From positions 1-49,140 of the forward strand of contig JAEDFA010000005.1 of NCBI GenBank assembly GCA_016293005.1: a DNA stretch of 49,140 nt, given 5' to 3'. Below the pieces are notes generated by a model that saw only the letters and a list, made by a program, of their open reading frames with translations, did no database searches and was not told where the DNA came from. This DNA comes from Treponema sp. GTDB taxonomy: Bacteria > Spirochaetota > Spirochaetia > Treponematales > Treponemataceae. This document shows positions 26,200-34,000 of the stretch, piece after piece (the first letter of the stretch is position 1; every line of letters begins with the position of its first letter). The position numbers were made by a program, and so were the translations under genes.

Positions 26200-26341
26200 A
26201 CAAGACATATTTCAATTCATAATTTTACAAAACTTACAGCAACTACCCTGCGTTTCGCACAAAGTTTATCATTTTAAAACTCGCTGAAAATTTTATTTAC
26301 AAAGCTTTACGATATCTTCAGATTTTTTTGTAAATTTTTCC
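26200..26341. other. AT-rich intergenic spacer, nothing recognised
   Basis: Between the greA terminator and the promoter of the 26377 gene. No ORF, repeat or structured element was seen in these bases. Confidence 0.5.
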
Positions 26342-26369
26342 TTGATTTTTCAAAATTTACTATTATATT
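26342..26369 (+). promoter_or_regulatory. Promoter next to the MBL hydrolase start
   Basis: TTGATT (26342-26347), 16-bp spacer, TATATT (26364-26369). The ATG at 26377 is 7 nt beyond; no ribosome site lies between. Confidence 0.55.
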
Positions 26370-26376
26370 TAAAAAC

Positions 26377-27288
26377 ATGGAAAAAATTGCAGAAAACATT
26401 TACATAATTCCAGGACCTACAAATGTCGGTGTCATAACGGATTTTCAAAATCAAATTTATTTAATAGATTCAGGAACATCAAACGGAGATGCAGAACGCA
26501 TAAAAGAAGAACTCGATAAAACATTCAGCAATTACACTTTAAAGGCAATAATCAATACACACTCGCACGCAGACCACGCAGGCGGAAACGCATTCTTCAA
26601 AGAAAAAACCGATTGCAAAATCTTCATTCAAAAAAAAGAAAAACCGCTTCTTGAAAACTCGTCTCTTCATCCATTTTTAATCTGGGGCGCAAATCCTCTT
26701 CCAGAACTCTGCACTGATTATTTAAAAATCAACGAATGTGAAGCAACAGACATCATTTCAGAGAAATCAGTACTTTCTCTTGAAAATGGCACACACATAA
26801 ACTTTATAGAACTTCCGGGTCATTATTTTGAAATGTTTGCCGTACTTGTAACTTCAAAAAACGCTAGAAAAATTCTCTTTTTAGGCGACGGTCTTCTAGG
26901 CTATAAAACCATAAATCGCTACTGGATTTCTTTTTTAATCGACTATAAAAAACTATTATCCTCATTTGAAAAAATAAATCAGATAAAGGCAGACTTATAC
27001 ATTCCCTCTCACGGCGAAATTACTTCTTCTATCTCTGAAACTGTCGAAATGAACCAAATTGCAATTCTTTCAACCGAAAGTTGCATTTTAAAAGAATTAA
27101 AAAAATCGCCTCTTTCAACGGAAAACCTTGTAAAAAAAGTCTGCGAAAAAAATGCTATAAATTTAAAACTTATGCAGTATGCGCTAATCACATCTACAAT
27201 AAAGTCGTATCTTACAGTCATGTACAATGAACAAAAAGTCGGCTTTACTATAGAAGATAATATTTTACTATGGCATCTTAAATCTTAA
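26377..27288 (+). CDS. Metallo-beta-lactamase fold hydrolase
   Basis: 303 residues with the metal motif HSHADH at residues 62-67 (HxHxDH) in NTHSHADHAGGNAFFKEK. It also has the next His in ELPGHYFEMFAV, the Asp of FLGDGLL, and a final His in IPSHGEI, so all ligands of a binuclear zinc site appear present. A helical C-terminal part (about residues 228-285) resembles a winged helix. Family members cleave thioesters, lactones or phosphoesters; the substrate is unknown. The start ATG has no Shine-Dalgarno site and sits 7 nt after a -10 box. Its stop overlaps the deoC stop, on the other strand, by three bases. Confidence 0.88.
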   Translation: MEKIAENIYIIPGPTNVGVITDFQNQIYLIDSGTSNGDAERIKEELDKTFSNYTLKAIINTHSHADHAGGNAFFKEKTDCKIFIQKKEKPLLENSSLHPFLIWGANPLPELCTDYLKINECEATDIISEKSVLSLENGTHINFIELPGHYFEMFAVLVTSKNARKILFLGDGLLGYKTINRYWISFLIDYKKLLSSFEKINQIKADLYIPSHGEITSSISETVEMNQIAILSTESCILKELKKSPLSTENLVKKVCEKNAINLKLMQYALITSTIKSYLTVMYNEQKVGFTIEDNILLWHLKS

Positions 27289-27992
27289 AGGCTTTGAACA
27301 ATAGAAACGCCGCTTGAAGTTCCAATTCTTGTAGCGCCGGCTTCTACCATCTGAATTAAAGTATTATAGGATCTTATTCCGCCAGATGCTTTTACTCCGA
27401 TTTTTTCACCTACAGTTTTACACATTAACTGAACATGATGAACAGATGCTCCGTTTGGAAGAAGCTGACCTTCAGAAGATTTAGGAGAAGCAAAACCCGT
27501 TGAACTCTTTACAAAATCTGCTCCACCAGAAACAGATGCCTTACAGCATTCAACAATCTGAAAATCAGAAAGAAAACAAGTTTCAAGAATTACTTTTAAA
27601 ATTATTTTTTTTGAAACTTCGCTTTCAAGAATTTTTAAAGAATCTTTGACAGCTTTTACTTCATTTAGAATAAAATCAAAATCATTTTCTATGGCTTTCC
27701 CGACATTTATAACCATGTCAATTTCATCTGCTCCGTCTTTTACAGCAGTTTGCGCTTCAAAAATTTTTACAGAAGTTGTATTTGCTCCAAGCGGAAAGCC
27801 GATTACCGTGCAGACTTTTACAGGAGAATCATTTAAAAGTTCTGAACAAAATTTTACATAAAACGGATTTACACACACCGAAGCAAACGAAAAACACTGT
27901 GCTTCCATACAGAGATTTGTAATTTCTTTTTGTGTAGCCTGAGGCGAAAGAAGCGTATGATCGATTAATTTTGCAATATCTTTTCCTGTCAT
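27285..27992 (-). CDS. deoC: Deoxyribose-phosphate aldolase
   Basis: Cleaves 2-deoxyribose-5-phosphate to glyceraldehyde-3-phosphate and acetaldehyde. The Schiff-base Lys162 lies in GGADFVKSSTGF; Lys201 in VKASGGIRSY and Asp92 in DEIDMVINVG complete the catalytic set. The length, 235 residues, is normal. On the minus strand a promoter (TTGCAA-16-TATAAT) ends 6 nt before the ATG, with no ribosome site, so the mRNA is predicted leaderless. Convergent with the MBL gene. Confidence 0.95.
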   Translation of the reverse strand: MTGKDIAKLIDHTLLSPQATQKEITNLCMEAQCFSFASVCVNPFYVKFCSELLNDSPVKVCTVIGFPLGANTTSVKIFEAQTAVKDGADEIDMVINVGKAIENDFDFILNEVKAVKDSLKILESEVSKKIILKVILETCFLSDFQIVECCKASVSGGADFVKSSTGFASPKSSEGQLLPNGASVHHVQLMCKTVGEKIGVKASGGIRSYNTLIQMVEAGATRIGTSSGVSIVQSL

Positions 27993-27998
27993 AATTTC

Positions 27999-28026
27999 AT
28001 TATACAGATTTTTTTTTATATTGCAA
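27999..28026 (-). promoter_or_regulatory. deoC promoter next to the start codon
   Basis: On the minus strand TTGCAA (28021-28026), 16-bp spacer, TATAAT (27999-28004). Six bases (GAAATT) separate the -10 box from the ATG at 27992. Confidence 0.65.
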
Positions 28027-28182
28027 ACCGAAAAAATTTAGAGTATATTTAATAAAAATGATTTAAAGAAAATAAACATTTAAACAAAATCAGTTTCAGT
28101 GTTTAATTTCTTCTATATATAAATCATTTTACATGTTAAGGGATAAAAAATTAAATCTGCGTTGCAGACTTCCCGTAGAATC

Positions 28183-28211
28183 TTGCGTTTTTCCATTTAT
28201 ATTTTTATAAA
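28183..28211 (+). promoter_or_regulatory. Ferredoxin promoter
   Basis: TTGCGT (28183-28188), 17-bp spacer, TATAAA (28206-28211). The leader of about 50 nt could fold as AAAATCCGTG with CACGCGGGTTTT before the GGAG ribosome site. Confidence 0.5.
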
Positions 28212-28269
28212 AAGAAAAGCGTACAAAATCCGTGCAAAAGCAAAACACGCGGGTTTTACTGGAGTTCTT

Positions 28270-28443
28270 ATGGCTTACAAAGTAGACTCAGGAAAATGCG
28301 TAAACTGCGGTGCCTGTGAATCTGACTGTCCTGTTGGAGCAATCTCAGAATCAGGCAATGTAAGAACAATTGATGCTGAATCATGTATCAGCTGTGGCTC
28401 ATGTGCAGCATCTTGCCCTTCAGAAGCAATTTCAGAAGAGTAA
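28270..28443 (+). CDS. 2[4Fe-4S] ferredoxin
   Basis: A 57-residue electron carrier. Two CxxCxxCxxxC sets hold two [4Fe-4S] clusters: Cys10, 13, 16 and 20, and Cys39, 42, 45 and 49. The Pro after each fourth Cys (DCPVGAIS and SCPSEAIS) is usual. The start is chosen at MAYKVDSGK (28270) because GGAG lies 5 nt before it and homologues begin there; the longer open frame upstream is not needed. A terminator follows at 28453. It likely serves pyruvate:ferredoxin oxidoreductase or hydrogenase, which are not in the window. Confidence 0.96.
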   Translation: MAYKVDSGKCVNCGACESDCPVGAISESGNVRTIDAESCISCGSCAASCPSEAISEE

Positions 28444-28452
28444 CCTTTAAAA

Positions 28453-28491
28453 CTGCCTGATGATAAAAAAAATTGTCAGGCAGCACTTTTA
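28453..28491 (+). terminator. Terminator after ferredoxin
   Basis: CTGCCTGA (28453-28460) and TCAGGCAG (28476-28483) form a perfect 8-bp stem, followed by CACTTTTATTT. Confidence 0.7.
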
Positions 28492-28500
28492 TTTACCAGC

Positions 28501-28890
28501 ATGAAAAAAAATTTTATTTCACAAAATTTCATATTTTTTCTTCGCATTCTTGCGTTAATTTTAATAAGCATCGCAACAGTTTCGCTTATTATTTTTCCGC
28601 TTTGGGCATTTGCAGAAAATTTACCAAAAATCTATACAATTATTTCACTTTCGCTCATTTTTTTCTGGATTATTTTTAAAATCGTTAAAATATGCCTTAA
28701 GACAAAACCATTAAAAATTCTAAAAATTTTCATGACAATCGCTTTTGTCGCATGCGGCATAATCTTTTTTGTTATTGAAGTTTTAAGCGAAAAACGAATT
28801 CCTGCTTTTTTAATTCTTTTTGCGTCAATAATTCTTTCTTTCATCTCCTCAACACTTATAAACAGATTTATTCCAAAAAATGAAAGGTAA
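28501..28890 (+). CDS. Small membrane protein of unknown function
   Basis: 129 residues with about four hydrophobic helices (residues 9-30, 37-58, 75-93, 98-117) and basic ends. No motif was recognised. No good ribosome site precedes the ATG. Its last 11 bases overlap the start of the M23 peptidase gene, so the two are probably co-translated, which hints at an envelope role. The start lies just after the ferredoxin terminator and no clear promoter box was found. Confidence 0.65.
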   Translation: MKKNFISQNFIFFLRILALILISIATVSLIIFPLWAFAENLPKIYTIISLSLIFFWIIFKIVKICLKTKPLKILKIFMTIAFVACGIIFFVIEVLSEKRIPAFLILFASIILSFISSTLINRFIPKNER

Positions 28891-29785
28891 AGCCACTTTA
28901 CTTCTGTTTTTCATACCATTTTTTCTGAATTCACAAGAAATAAAAAAATCTCTTCTTCCAAAAATCGAAAAACTTTCTTCAAAAGATCCGGTTTTCAGGC
29001 AGTTTTCAGAGGCTGTAAAAGAAAACGACAAAAATCTTGCTCAAAGCAAAGAACTTTACATGGAATTCTTCCGTTACACACCAAAAAAAAATGAAACTCT
29101 CATACAAATCGCTTCAAGCACAAATATTCCATACGACACGATAAGCACTTTAAACAATCTTGTAAGCAACAGCGATTTACTTTACGGAAAAGAAATTATT
29201 CTTCCGTCGTGCAAAGGAGTTTTTGTAAATAAAAATCCTGAAAATTCAGTTGAAACAATTCTTTTTGCCGAAAATAAGAATTTACTGGAAAATTCAAAAA
29301 TTGTATGTTATATTATTAACAATAAAGAATTGTATTTTCTTCCGGGAGTTAGATTCAGTCCTTCGTCACGAGCGTTTTTCCTTGACGACAAAATCAGAAT
29401 GCCTCTAGAAAAAATCAGAATCACATCGGAATTCGGTTTACGACAAGATCCATTTACCGGTAAAAATTCAATTCACAACGGCGTAGACTTTGCGTGCAAG
29501 GAAGGAACATCGGTTTTTTCCTGCAAAAGAGGAACCGTAGAATACATAAAATTCAACGATGAAACATTCGGAAACTACATTATCATCAGGCACACAAACC
29601 AAATGACAAGCGTTTACGCCCATCTTTCAAAAATTTTTATAAAACAGGGAGAAAATGTTTCTTTAGGTCAAAAAATTGCACTTTCTGGTAAAACCGGCAG
29701 AGTAACAGGTCCACACCTTCACTTTGAAATACGGCTAGACGGAAAAGCAAGCAATCCTCTGGAAAAATTAAAGGTAAAACAGTGA
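28880..29785 (+). CDS. Secreted M23 peptidase with LysM-like domain
   Basis: 301 residues. Signal peptide 1-18 (LLLFFIPFFLNS). A LysM-like segment is at about 66-110 (NETLIQIASSTNIPYDTIS, then SDLLYGKEIILPS). The C-terminal M23 domain is complete: His199 and Asp203 in HNGVDFAC, His248 in YAHLS, and HLH at 279-281 in GPHLHFEIRL. Such enzymes cut peptidoglycan cross-bridges or activate amidases. The start overlaps the membrane gene by 11 bp, and the stop overlaps the next GTG start (GTGA). It is part of a peptidoglycan/envelope run with PBP1A at 31011. Confidence 0.93.
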   Translation: MKGKATLLLFFIPFFLNSQEIKKSLLPKIEKLSSKDPVFRQFSEAVKENDKNLAQSKELYMEFFRYTPKKNETLIQIASSTNIPYDTISTLNNLVSNSDLLYGKEIILPSCKGVFVNKNPENSVETILFAENKNLLENSKIVCYIINNKELYFLPGVRFSPSSRAFFLDDKIRMPLEKIRITSEFGLRQDPFTGKNSIHNGVDFACKEGTSVFSCKRGTVEYIKFNDETFGNYIIIRHTNQMTSVYAHLSKIFIKQGENVSLGQKIALSGKTGRVTGPHLHFEIRLDGKASNPLEKLKVKQ

Positions 29786-30768
29786 ATTTAAAAAAAGTTT
29801 TTTCTTTCATTATATTTTTTTTCTCTTTTCTGCCGTTTTTTTCAGAATCATTTCGCATAAGAAAACTTCATCCTGTTACGCTCAATCAGAGCCCAGATTT
29901 TGAAGAAACCGTCTATTCAGGAATAAACGATTCAATTGCAGTTTTACTTCCGCAAGAAAAAAAATACCTTGAAGGAATAGAATTAAAAATTTCAGTTCCT
30001 GTAAGCGTTGCACAGTGGCGGGACTCAGTTGCATTCAGTATTTATGACAACATTCTCCCAGAGCCTTCTGCCTCTCAAATCGACTATTCAGGAAAAAAGC
30101 TTTTTGTCACATCAGTTCCAACAAAACTTTCATGGAATGTTTTAATTCCTCTTACGCAATCAAACTCAATAAAAGACGGTTCTTACAACACTCTAAAACT
30201 AAATGTAATTCCAAATTTAAAAAACAACCTGATTTTCATGCGTTTTCAGCCTGCAATGAAAGGAATTCCAGAAGAAACTTTTGAAGCAGAATTTAAAATA
30301 ACTATAAAACCAATTCTTATAAACAAAGGAAATCTCTCTCTTTCAATTTCAACTTACGACAAAAAAGAAAACCTTTATTCAATTTTTATAGACGGAATTT
30401 CTTATCCACAAGGAACAAAAACTCTCTTTTTAGACACAGGAATGCACACTTTAAACATTCAGTCCGATTTTTACAGAAACGAAACGCGTTCAATTTACAT
30501 CGAACAGGCAAAAGACACGCAAATCGAAATAAAACTCCAGAGCCTTGACCCTATGCTAAAAATTACAGCGCCGGCAAACACAAAAATTTTCATCGACGAC
30601 ACAAACATTCCTCATTCAGAGACAAAAGAAAACATTCCAATATCAGAAGGCGAACACAAACTAAGGTTTCAAATCGGCGACTATGACATTTTGCGGCCAC
30701 TGACAATCGAAAAAGGAAAAACTTACAACATCAACCTCACCGTCGACTTGCAAATCACAGAAGAATAA
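29782..30768 (+). CDS. Secreted protein with PEGA-like C-terminal domain
   Basis: 328 residues. Signal peptide about 1-22 (VFSFIIFFFSFLPFFSES). Beta-rich, with no enzyme motif. Near the end, MLKITAPANTKIFIDDTNIP and SEGEHKLRFQIGDYD resemble the PEGA domain, a small surface beta domain found in spirochaete and other envelope proteins. The start is GTG (29782) overlapping the peptidase stop in GTGA, with AAAGGT upstream. It is the last gene of the 28501-30768 cluster. A role in envelope assembly or peptidoglycan binding is inferred from its neighbours only. Confidence 0.75.
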   Translation: MNLKKVFSFIIFFFSFLPFFSESFRIRKLHPVTLNQSPDFEETVYSGINDSIAVLLPQEKKYLEGIELKISVPVSVAQWRDSVAFSIYDNILPEPSASQIDYSGKKLFVTSVPTKLSWNVLIPLTQSNSIKDGSYNTLKLNVIPNLKNNLIFMRFQPAMKGIPEETFEAEFKITIKPILINKGNLSLSISTYDKKENLYSIFIDGISYPQGTKTLFLDTGMHTLNIQSDFYRNETRSIYIEQAKDTQIEIKLQSLDPMLKITAPANTKIFIDDTNIPHSETKENIPISEGEHKLRFQIGDYDILRPLTIEKGKTYNINLTVDLQITEE

Positions 30769-30850
30769 ATAAAAATAATTTTAAATAAAAATTCTTTAGA
30801 AAAAATAAAAAAATATTAAAGATTTTCAGCATATAAGGCGATAATATAAG

Positions 30851-30933
30851 TACCGGGAACATTTTCCCCTCCCACCCATGTTTCCGGTTGCCTGATGTGG
30901 CATTGGCACGGTACAATCCGTGCCATTTTTTTT
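30851..30933 (+). ncRNA. Candidate small structured RNA with C-rich loop
   Basis: An 80-nt segment in the 242-bp gap before PBP1A. Hairpin 1: ACCGGGAACA (30852-30861) pairs with TGTTTCCGGT (30879-30888), 10 bp with one G-U. It holds the 17-nt loop TTTTCCCCTCCCACCCA (30862-30878). A weak small stem follows (TGCC/GGCA). Hairpin 2, TGGCACGG/CCGTGCCA (30904-30925), is followed by eight T (30926-30933), a good intrinsic terminator. A -10 like TAATAT (30842-30847) lies 4 bases before the RNA, but no clear -35 was found. The loop is rich in CCUCC-type motifs complementary to Shine-Dalgarno sites. It could instead be an attenuator; GTACCG (30850-30855) can pair with CGGTAC (30909-30914). It does not match SRP, 6S or tmRNA motifs I know. 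Confidence 0.5.
30904..30933 (+). terminator. Intrinsic terminator of the candidate small RNA
   Basis: TGGCACGG (30904-30911), loop TACAAT, CCGTGCCA (30918-30925), then T8 (30926-30933). It ends a transcript before the PBP1A promoter. Confidence 0.85.
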
Positions 30934-30975
30934 ATAATCACAAATTTTTAAGAATTTTCAAAACAGAAAGCATCA

Positions 30976-31004
30976 TTGACAAAAGAAGAGTATTTTTTTA
31001 TTCT
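30976..31004 (+). promoter_or_regulatory. PBP1A promoter next to the start codon
   Basis: TTGACA (30976-30981), 17-bp spacer, TATTCT (30999-31004). The ATG at 31011 follows after 6 nt with no ribosome site, predicting a leaderless mRNA. Confidence 0.6.
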
Positions 31005-31010
31005 ATATTA

Positions 31011-33551
31011 ATGTTTAATTTAAAAAAATCTACCGTTATTTGGGTTTCAATATTTTTCTTTTTTACAATTATTCTCTCTGTATTTTTAGGACTTTCTCTA
31101 TCACAAACAAAAAATATAATAGAATCAGAATACATAACTTCTTTTGACACTGCCCTTCCAACAAAACTCCTTGATATAAACGGAGAATTAATCACAGAAT
31201 TTGCTTCAGACGAAAAGCGTGAAATCATTTCTTTAAATAAACTTCCGCAGCATGTAATTGACGCTTTAATCACACGCGAAGACAGAATTTTTTACAGCCA
31301 CAACGGTTTCAGCATTAAGGCCGTTTTTCGTGCCGTAGTTGGTAAATTAACTGGAAAATCTCTTGGCGGCGGTTCAACTTTAACACAGCAAATTGCAGGA
31401 ACCATTTTCTGCGACAGAACGGATATGTCAATCACCAGAAAACTAAAAGAACTCTGGTGGGCAATCCAAATGGAAAGGCGTTATTCAAAAAATGAGATTC
31501 TTGAACTTTATCTTAATAAAATTTATTTCGGTGGCGGAACTTACGGAGTAAACGCGGCATCAAAATATTATTTCGGGCACAGCGCAGAAGAAATTACTCC
31601 GGCAGAAGCAGCAATTCTTGTAATTCAGCTTTCAAACCCTGCTTTCTACAATCCTTTCGACCACCCGAACAGAGCGATGGAAAGACAAAAAGATGTTCTT
31701 TCCGCAATGGTTGAAAACGGCTACATTTCTCAAAATCAGTCTGATGAATCTTTTGACGATTTCTGGAGCAATTTTGACTACACAAGAACAAGTTCAAGTG
31801 CATACCTTATGCGCGATGACAAGGCTCCATGGTTCAGCGAATATGTGAGGCGGGAACTCGGAAATTTAATTTACGGCTCCCAGAACATCTACACAAGCGG
31901 TTTTACAGTAAACACAACTTTAAATCTTTCTCACCAGCTTTACGCTCAAAAAACGATGGAACGCTTCATCAGAAATGCAAACCGTGATTGGCAAAGAGAA
32001 AAGTCAAGACGTTCTACTTCAGACTACAGCACTTATGTTCCAATTACAGAACTTTTAAGCCTCACTTTCAACCTTCCTGGAATAAAAGTAAGCGAGCAAA
32101 GAGCAGAAACGATTTCCCGCCAAGTTTTCTTAAATCAAATAAACCCGATAATCGACATTCTTTCAATGATGAGCGGACTTGACAATTTAAAAGTCAGCAT
32201 AATAAACCGCGCAAATTCAGAAACAAAAAAAGAATCAGAAAAAACTACAATCGAAGGTACGATGATTTCAATCGAAAACGGAACAGGCTATATTTCAGCG
32301 TTAGTCGGCGGTTCAAAATTCGACGGTGAAAACCAGTTTATACGTGCAGTTCAGGCAAAAGTTCAGCCTGGTTCATCATTTAAACCGCTTTACTACTCGC
32401 AGGCAATCGATTCGAAAAAATTTTCTCCAAGCACAATCATAAGCGATACGCCAGTTGTATTCCACACAGCAGACGGAAAGCCTTACATTCCTCTCAACTT
32501 CAAAGGCGAATGGGAAGGAAATGTGCCTATGTACTGGGCATTAATCAGGTCGATGAATATTCCTTCACTTAAAGTTTTAGACGGAATCGGTTTTGAAGAT
32601 GCAATCAACAGAGCAACATCTTTACTCGGGCTGTCAGACGATGAAATTCAAGACAGAGGTTTTGTTCCAGGATACCCGATTGGGCTTGGCGTATGTTCAG
32701 TTCGTCCTATAGAAATGGCACGGGCATTCAGCGTTTTTGCAAGCGAAGGAAAAGCCATTACTCCAATTGCAATCAGAACTGTAGAAGACAAAAATGGAAA
32801 CATCATCTTAAATCCAGAAAAAGACCTAAGAAAACAAGAAGCTCAAAAAGGCGACAATCAGGTTATAACACCGCAAACTGCATTTGTAATGACAAAACTC
32901 CTTGAAATGACTGTAAACAACGGTGGAACTCTTTGGGCATACAAAAACAGATTTGAATACAAATCAGAAGACAAAAAAAATACATGGCGAATGCCTGCCG
33001 GAGGAAAAACTGGAACAACGCAGAACTGGGCTGATGCATGGACAGTAGGTTTTACACCATATTACACTTCGGCATTCTGGTTCGGCTTTGATAAACCGGG
33101 ACAATCTTTAGGCTTACGACTTACAGGAGCTACGCTTGCAGGAGATGCATGGAGCATGTACATGTCGCACATCAGCGAAAACATGATTCCAAAAGATTTT
33201 TCTCAACCGCCAACTGGTGTTCTTCAAGCTGAAATCTGCAAAAAAACAGGACAAATTCCAACTGAGCAGTGTACAGATCGCGTAAAACTCTGGTTCCTCG
33301 AAGGTACACAGCCTACAACAGTCTGTTCACTTCATTCAAACGGCGGAACTTCATCAATTGCACTCTCAAGACTTCAGGTAGAATTCTATCAGTCAGGTCA
33401 AAACATTCAAAAACGTCTAGATTTTTCTCCGCTCAAAGTTGATTTAGGTTTCCTTGAAGGAAAATCTTCAAATGAAAGAAATACATCATTTACTTCGCCT
33501 GACATTTCAATTCCAGAAGAAGATTATGACTATAACCCGTACATGGAGTAA
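31011..33551 (+). CDS. mrcA: Bifunctional penicillin-binding protein 1A
   Basis: 847 residues. Cytoplasmic tail and membrane anchor (residues 8-30), then a GT51 glycosyltransferase domain (catalytic Glu90 in REDRIFYSHNGF; GGGSTLTQQIAG at 119-130) that polymerises glycan strands. A transpeptidase domain follows: SxxK at Ser455-Lys458 (PGSSFKP), SMN at 514-516 (RSMNIPS) and KTG at 666-668 (GGKTGTTQNWADAW). The open frame starts earlier at 30888 (TTG) but that part overlaps the small RNA terminator. The start MFNLKKST is preceded by a promoter, not by a ribosome site. It is followed after 5 bp by the ParB-like gene, whose GGAG lies at the PBP stop. Confidence 0.95.
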   Translation: MFNLKKSTVIWVSIFFFFTIILSVFLGLSLSQTKNIIESEYITSFDTALPTKLLDINGELITEFASDEKREIISLNKLPQHVIDALITREDRIFYSHNGFSIKAVFRAVVGKLTGKSLGGGSTLTQQIAGTIFCDRTDMSITRKLKELWWAIQMERRYSKNEILELYLNKIYFGGGTYGVNAASKYYFGHSAEEITPAEAAILVIQLSNPAFYNPFDHPNRAMERQKDVLSAMVENGYISQNQSDESFDDFWSNFDYTRTSSSAYLMRDDKAPWFSEYVRRELGNLIYGSQNIYTSGFTVNTTLNLSHQLYAQKTMERFIRNANRDWQREKSRRSTSDYSTYVPITELLSLTFNLPGIKVSEQRAETISRQVFLNQINPIIDILSMMSGLDNLKVSIINRANSETKKESEKTTIEGTMISIENGTGYISALVGGSKFDGENQFIRAVQAKVQPGSSFKPLYYSQAIDSKKFSPSTIISDTPVVFHTADGKPYIPLNFKGEWEGNVPMYWALIRSMNIPSLKVLDGIGFEDAINRATSLLGLSDDEIQDRGFVPGYPIGLGVCSVRPIEMARAFSVFASEGKAITPIAIRTVEDKNGNIILNPEKDLRKQEAQKGDNQVITPQTAFVMTKLLEMTVNNGGTLWAYKNRFEYKSEDKKNTWRMPAGGKTGTTQNWADAWTVGFTPYYTSAFWFGFDKPGQSLGLRLTGATLAGDAWSMYMSHISENMIPKDFSQPPTGVLQAEICKKTGQIPTEQCTDRVKLWFLEGTQPTTVCSLHSNGGTSSIALSRLQVEFYQSGQNIQKRLDFSPLKVDLGFLEGKSSNERNTSFTSPDISIPEEDYDYNPYME

Positions 33552-33556
33552 TATTT

Positions 33557-33955
33557 ATGCTGGTAAAAATTGAAGACATAAAAATCAAAGACAGAATACG
33601 AAAAGACCTCGGAAATCTTGAAGATTTAAAAGACAGCCTTAGAACATACGGACTTTTAAATCCTGTTACAATAAATTCAAAATACGAACTTATTGCAGGA
33701 CAAAGGCGTCTTGAAGCAGCAAAAGCGCTCGGCTGGACAAGCATAAATGCAAATATTCTCTCAGAATTAACAGAAGTTCAGGAACTTGAAATCGAACTTG
33801 AAGAAAACAATCAGCGTAAAGAATTTTTAAACGACGAACTTTTAGAAGGATACAAACGCCTTGAAAAACTCAAAAATCCTGGATTCTGGGATAAATTCTT
33901 TAAGGCAATTAAAAACTTTTTTAAGAAAATCAAAAGTCTTTTCCAAAAAAAATAA
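33557..33955 (+). CDS. Mini ParB/Srx-fold protein with basic amphipathic tail
   Basis: 132 residues. The N-terminal 90 resemble the ParB N-terminal (CTPase/Srx) fold: KIKDRIRKDLGNLEDLKDSL, YGLLNPVTINSKYELIAGQRR, with the box AGQRRLEAAKALGW (GxRR). The helix-turn-helix and dimer domain of true ParB are missing. Instead the C-terminus is a short Phe/Lys-rich helix (FWDKFFKAIKNFFKKIKSLF), amphipathic and likely to touch membrane or acidic polymers. The start is ATG with GGAG overlapping the PBP1A stop, so translation is coupled. It could sense CTP or bind DNA loosely; neither is known. Its position beside PBP1A suggests a link of the cell wall to the chromosome, which is only a guess. Confidence 0.75.
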   Translation: MLVKIEDIKIKDRIRKDLGNLEDLKDSLRTYGLLNPVTINSKYELIAGQRRLEAAKALGWTSINANILSELTEVQELEIELEENNQRKEFLNDELLEGYKRLEKLKNPGFWDKFFKAIKNFFKKIKSLFQKK

Positions 33956-33986
33956 AGGGAATCTTTCAAAATCTTAAAAGATTCCC
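33942..33986 (-). terminator. Terminator of tyrS
   Basis: GGGAATCTTT (33957-33966) and AAAGATTCCC (33977-33986) form a perfect 10-bp stem. Read on the minus strand the stem is followed by CCCTTTA and a T8 run (33943-33953). Also a possible weak terminator for the plus-strand ParB-like gene. Confidence 0.75.
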
Positions 33987-34000
33987 CTAAAACAAGAAGA

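Noticed and set aside
30840..30935. Possible SRP RNA, 6S RNA or tmRNA
   Set aside because: The signature GGUCAGG..GGAAGG of SRP RNA is missing on either strand, and there is no tag reading frame or tRNA-like end.
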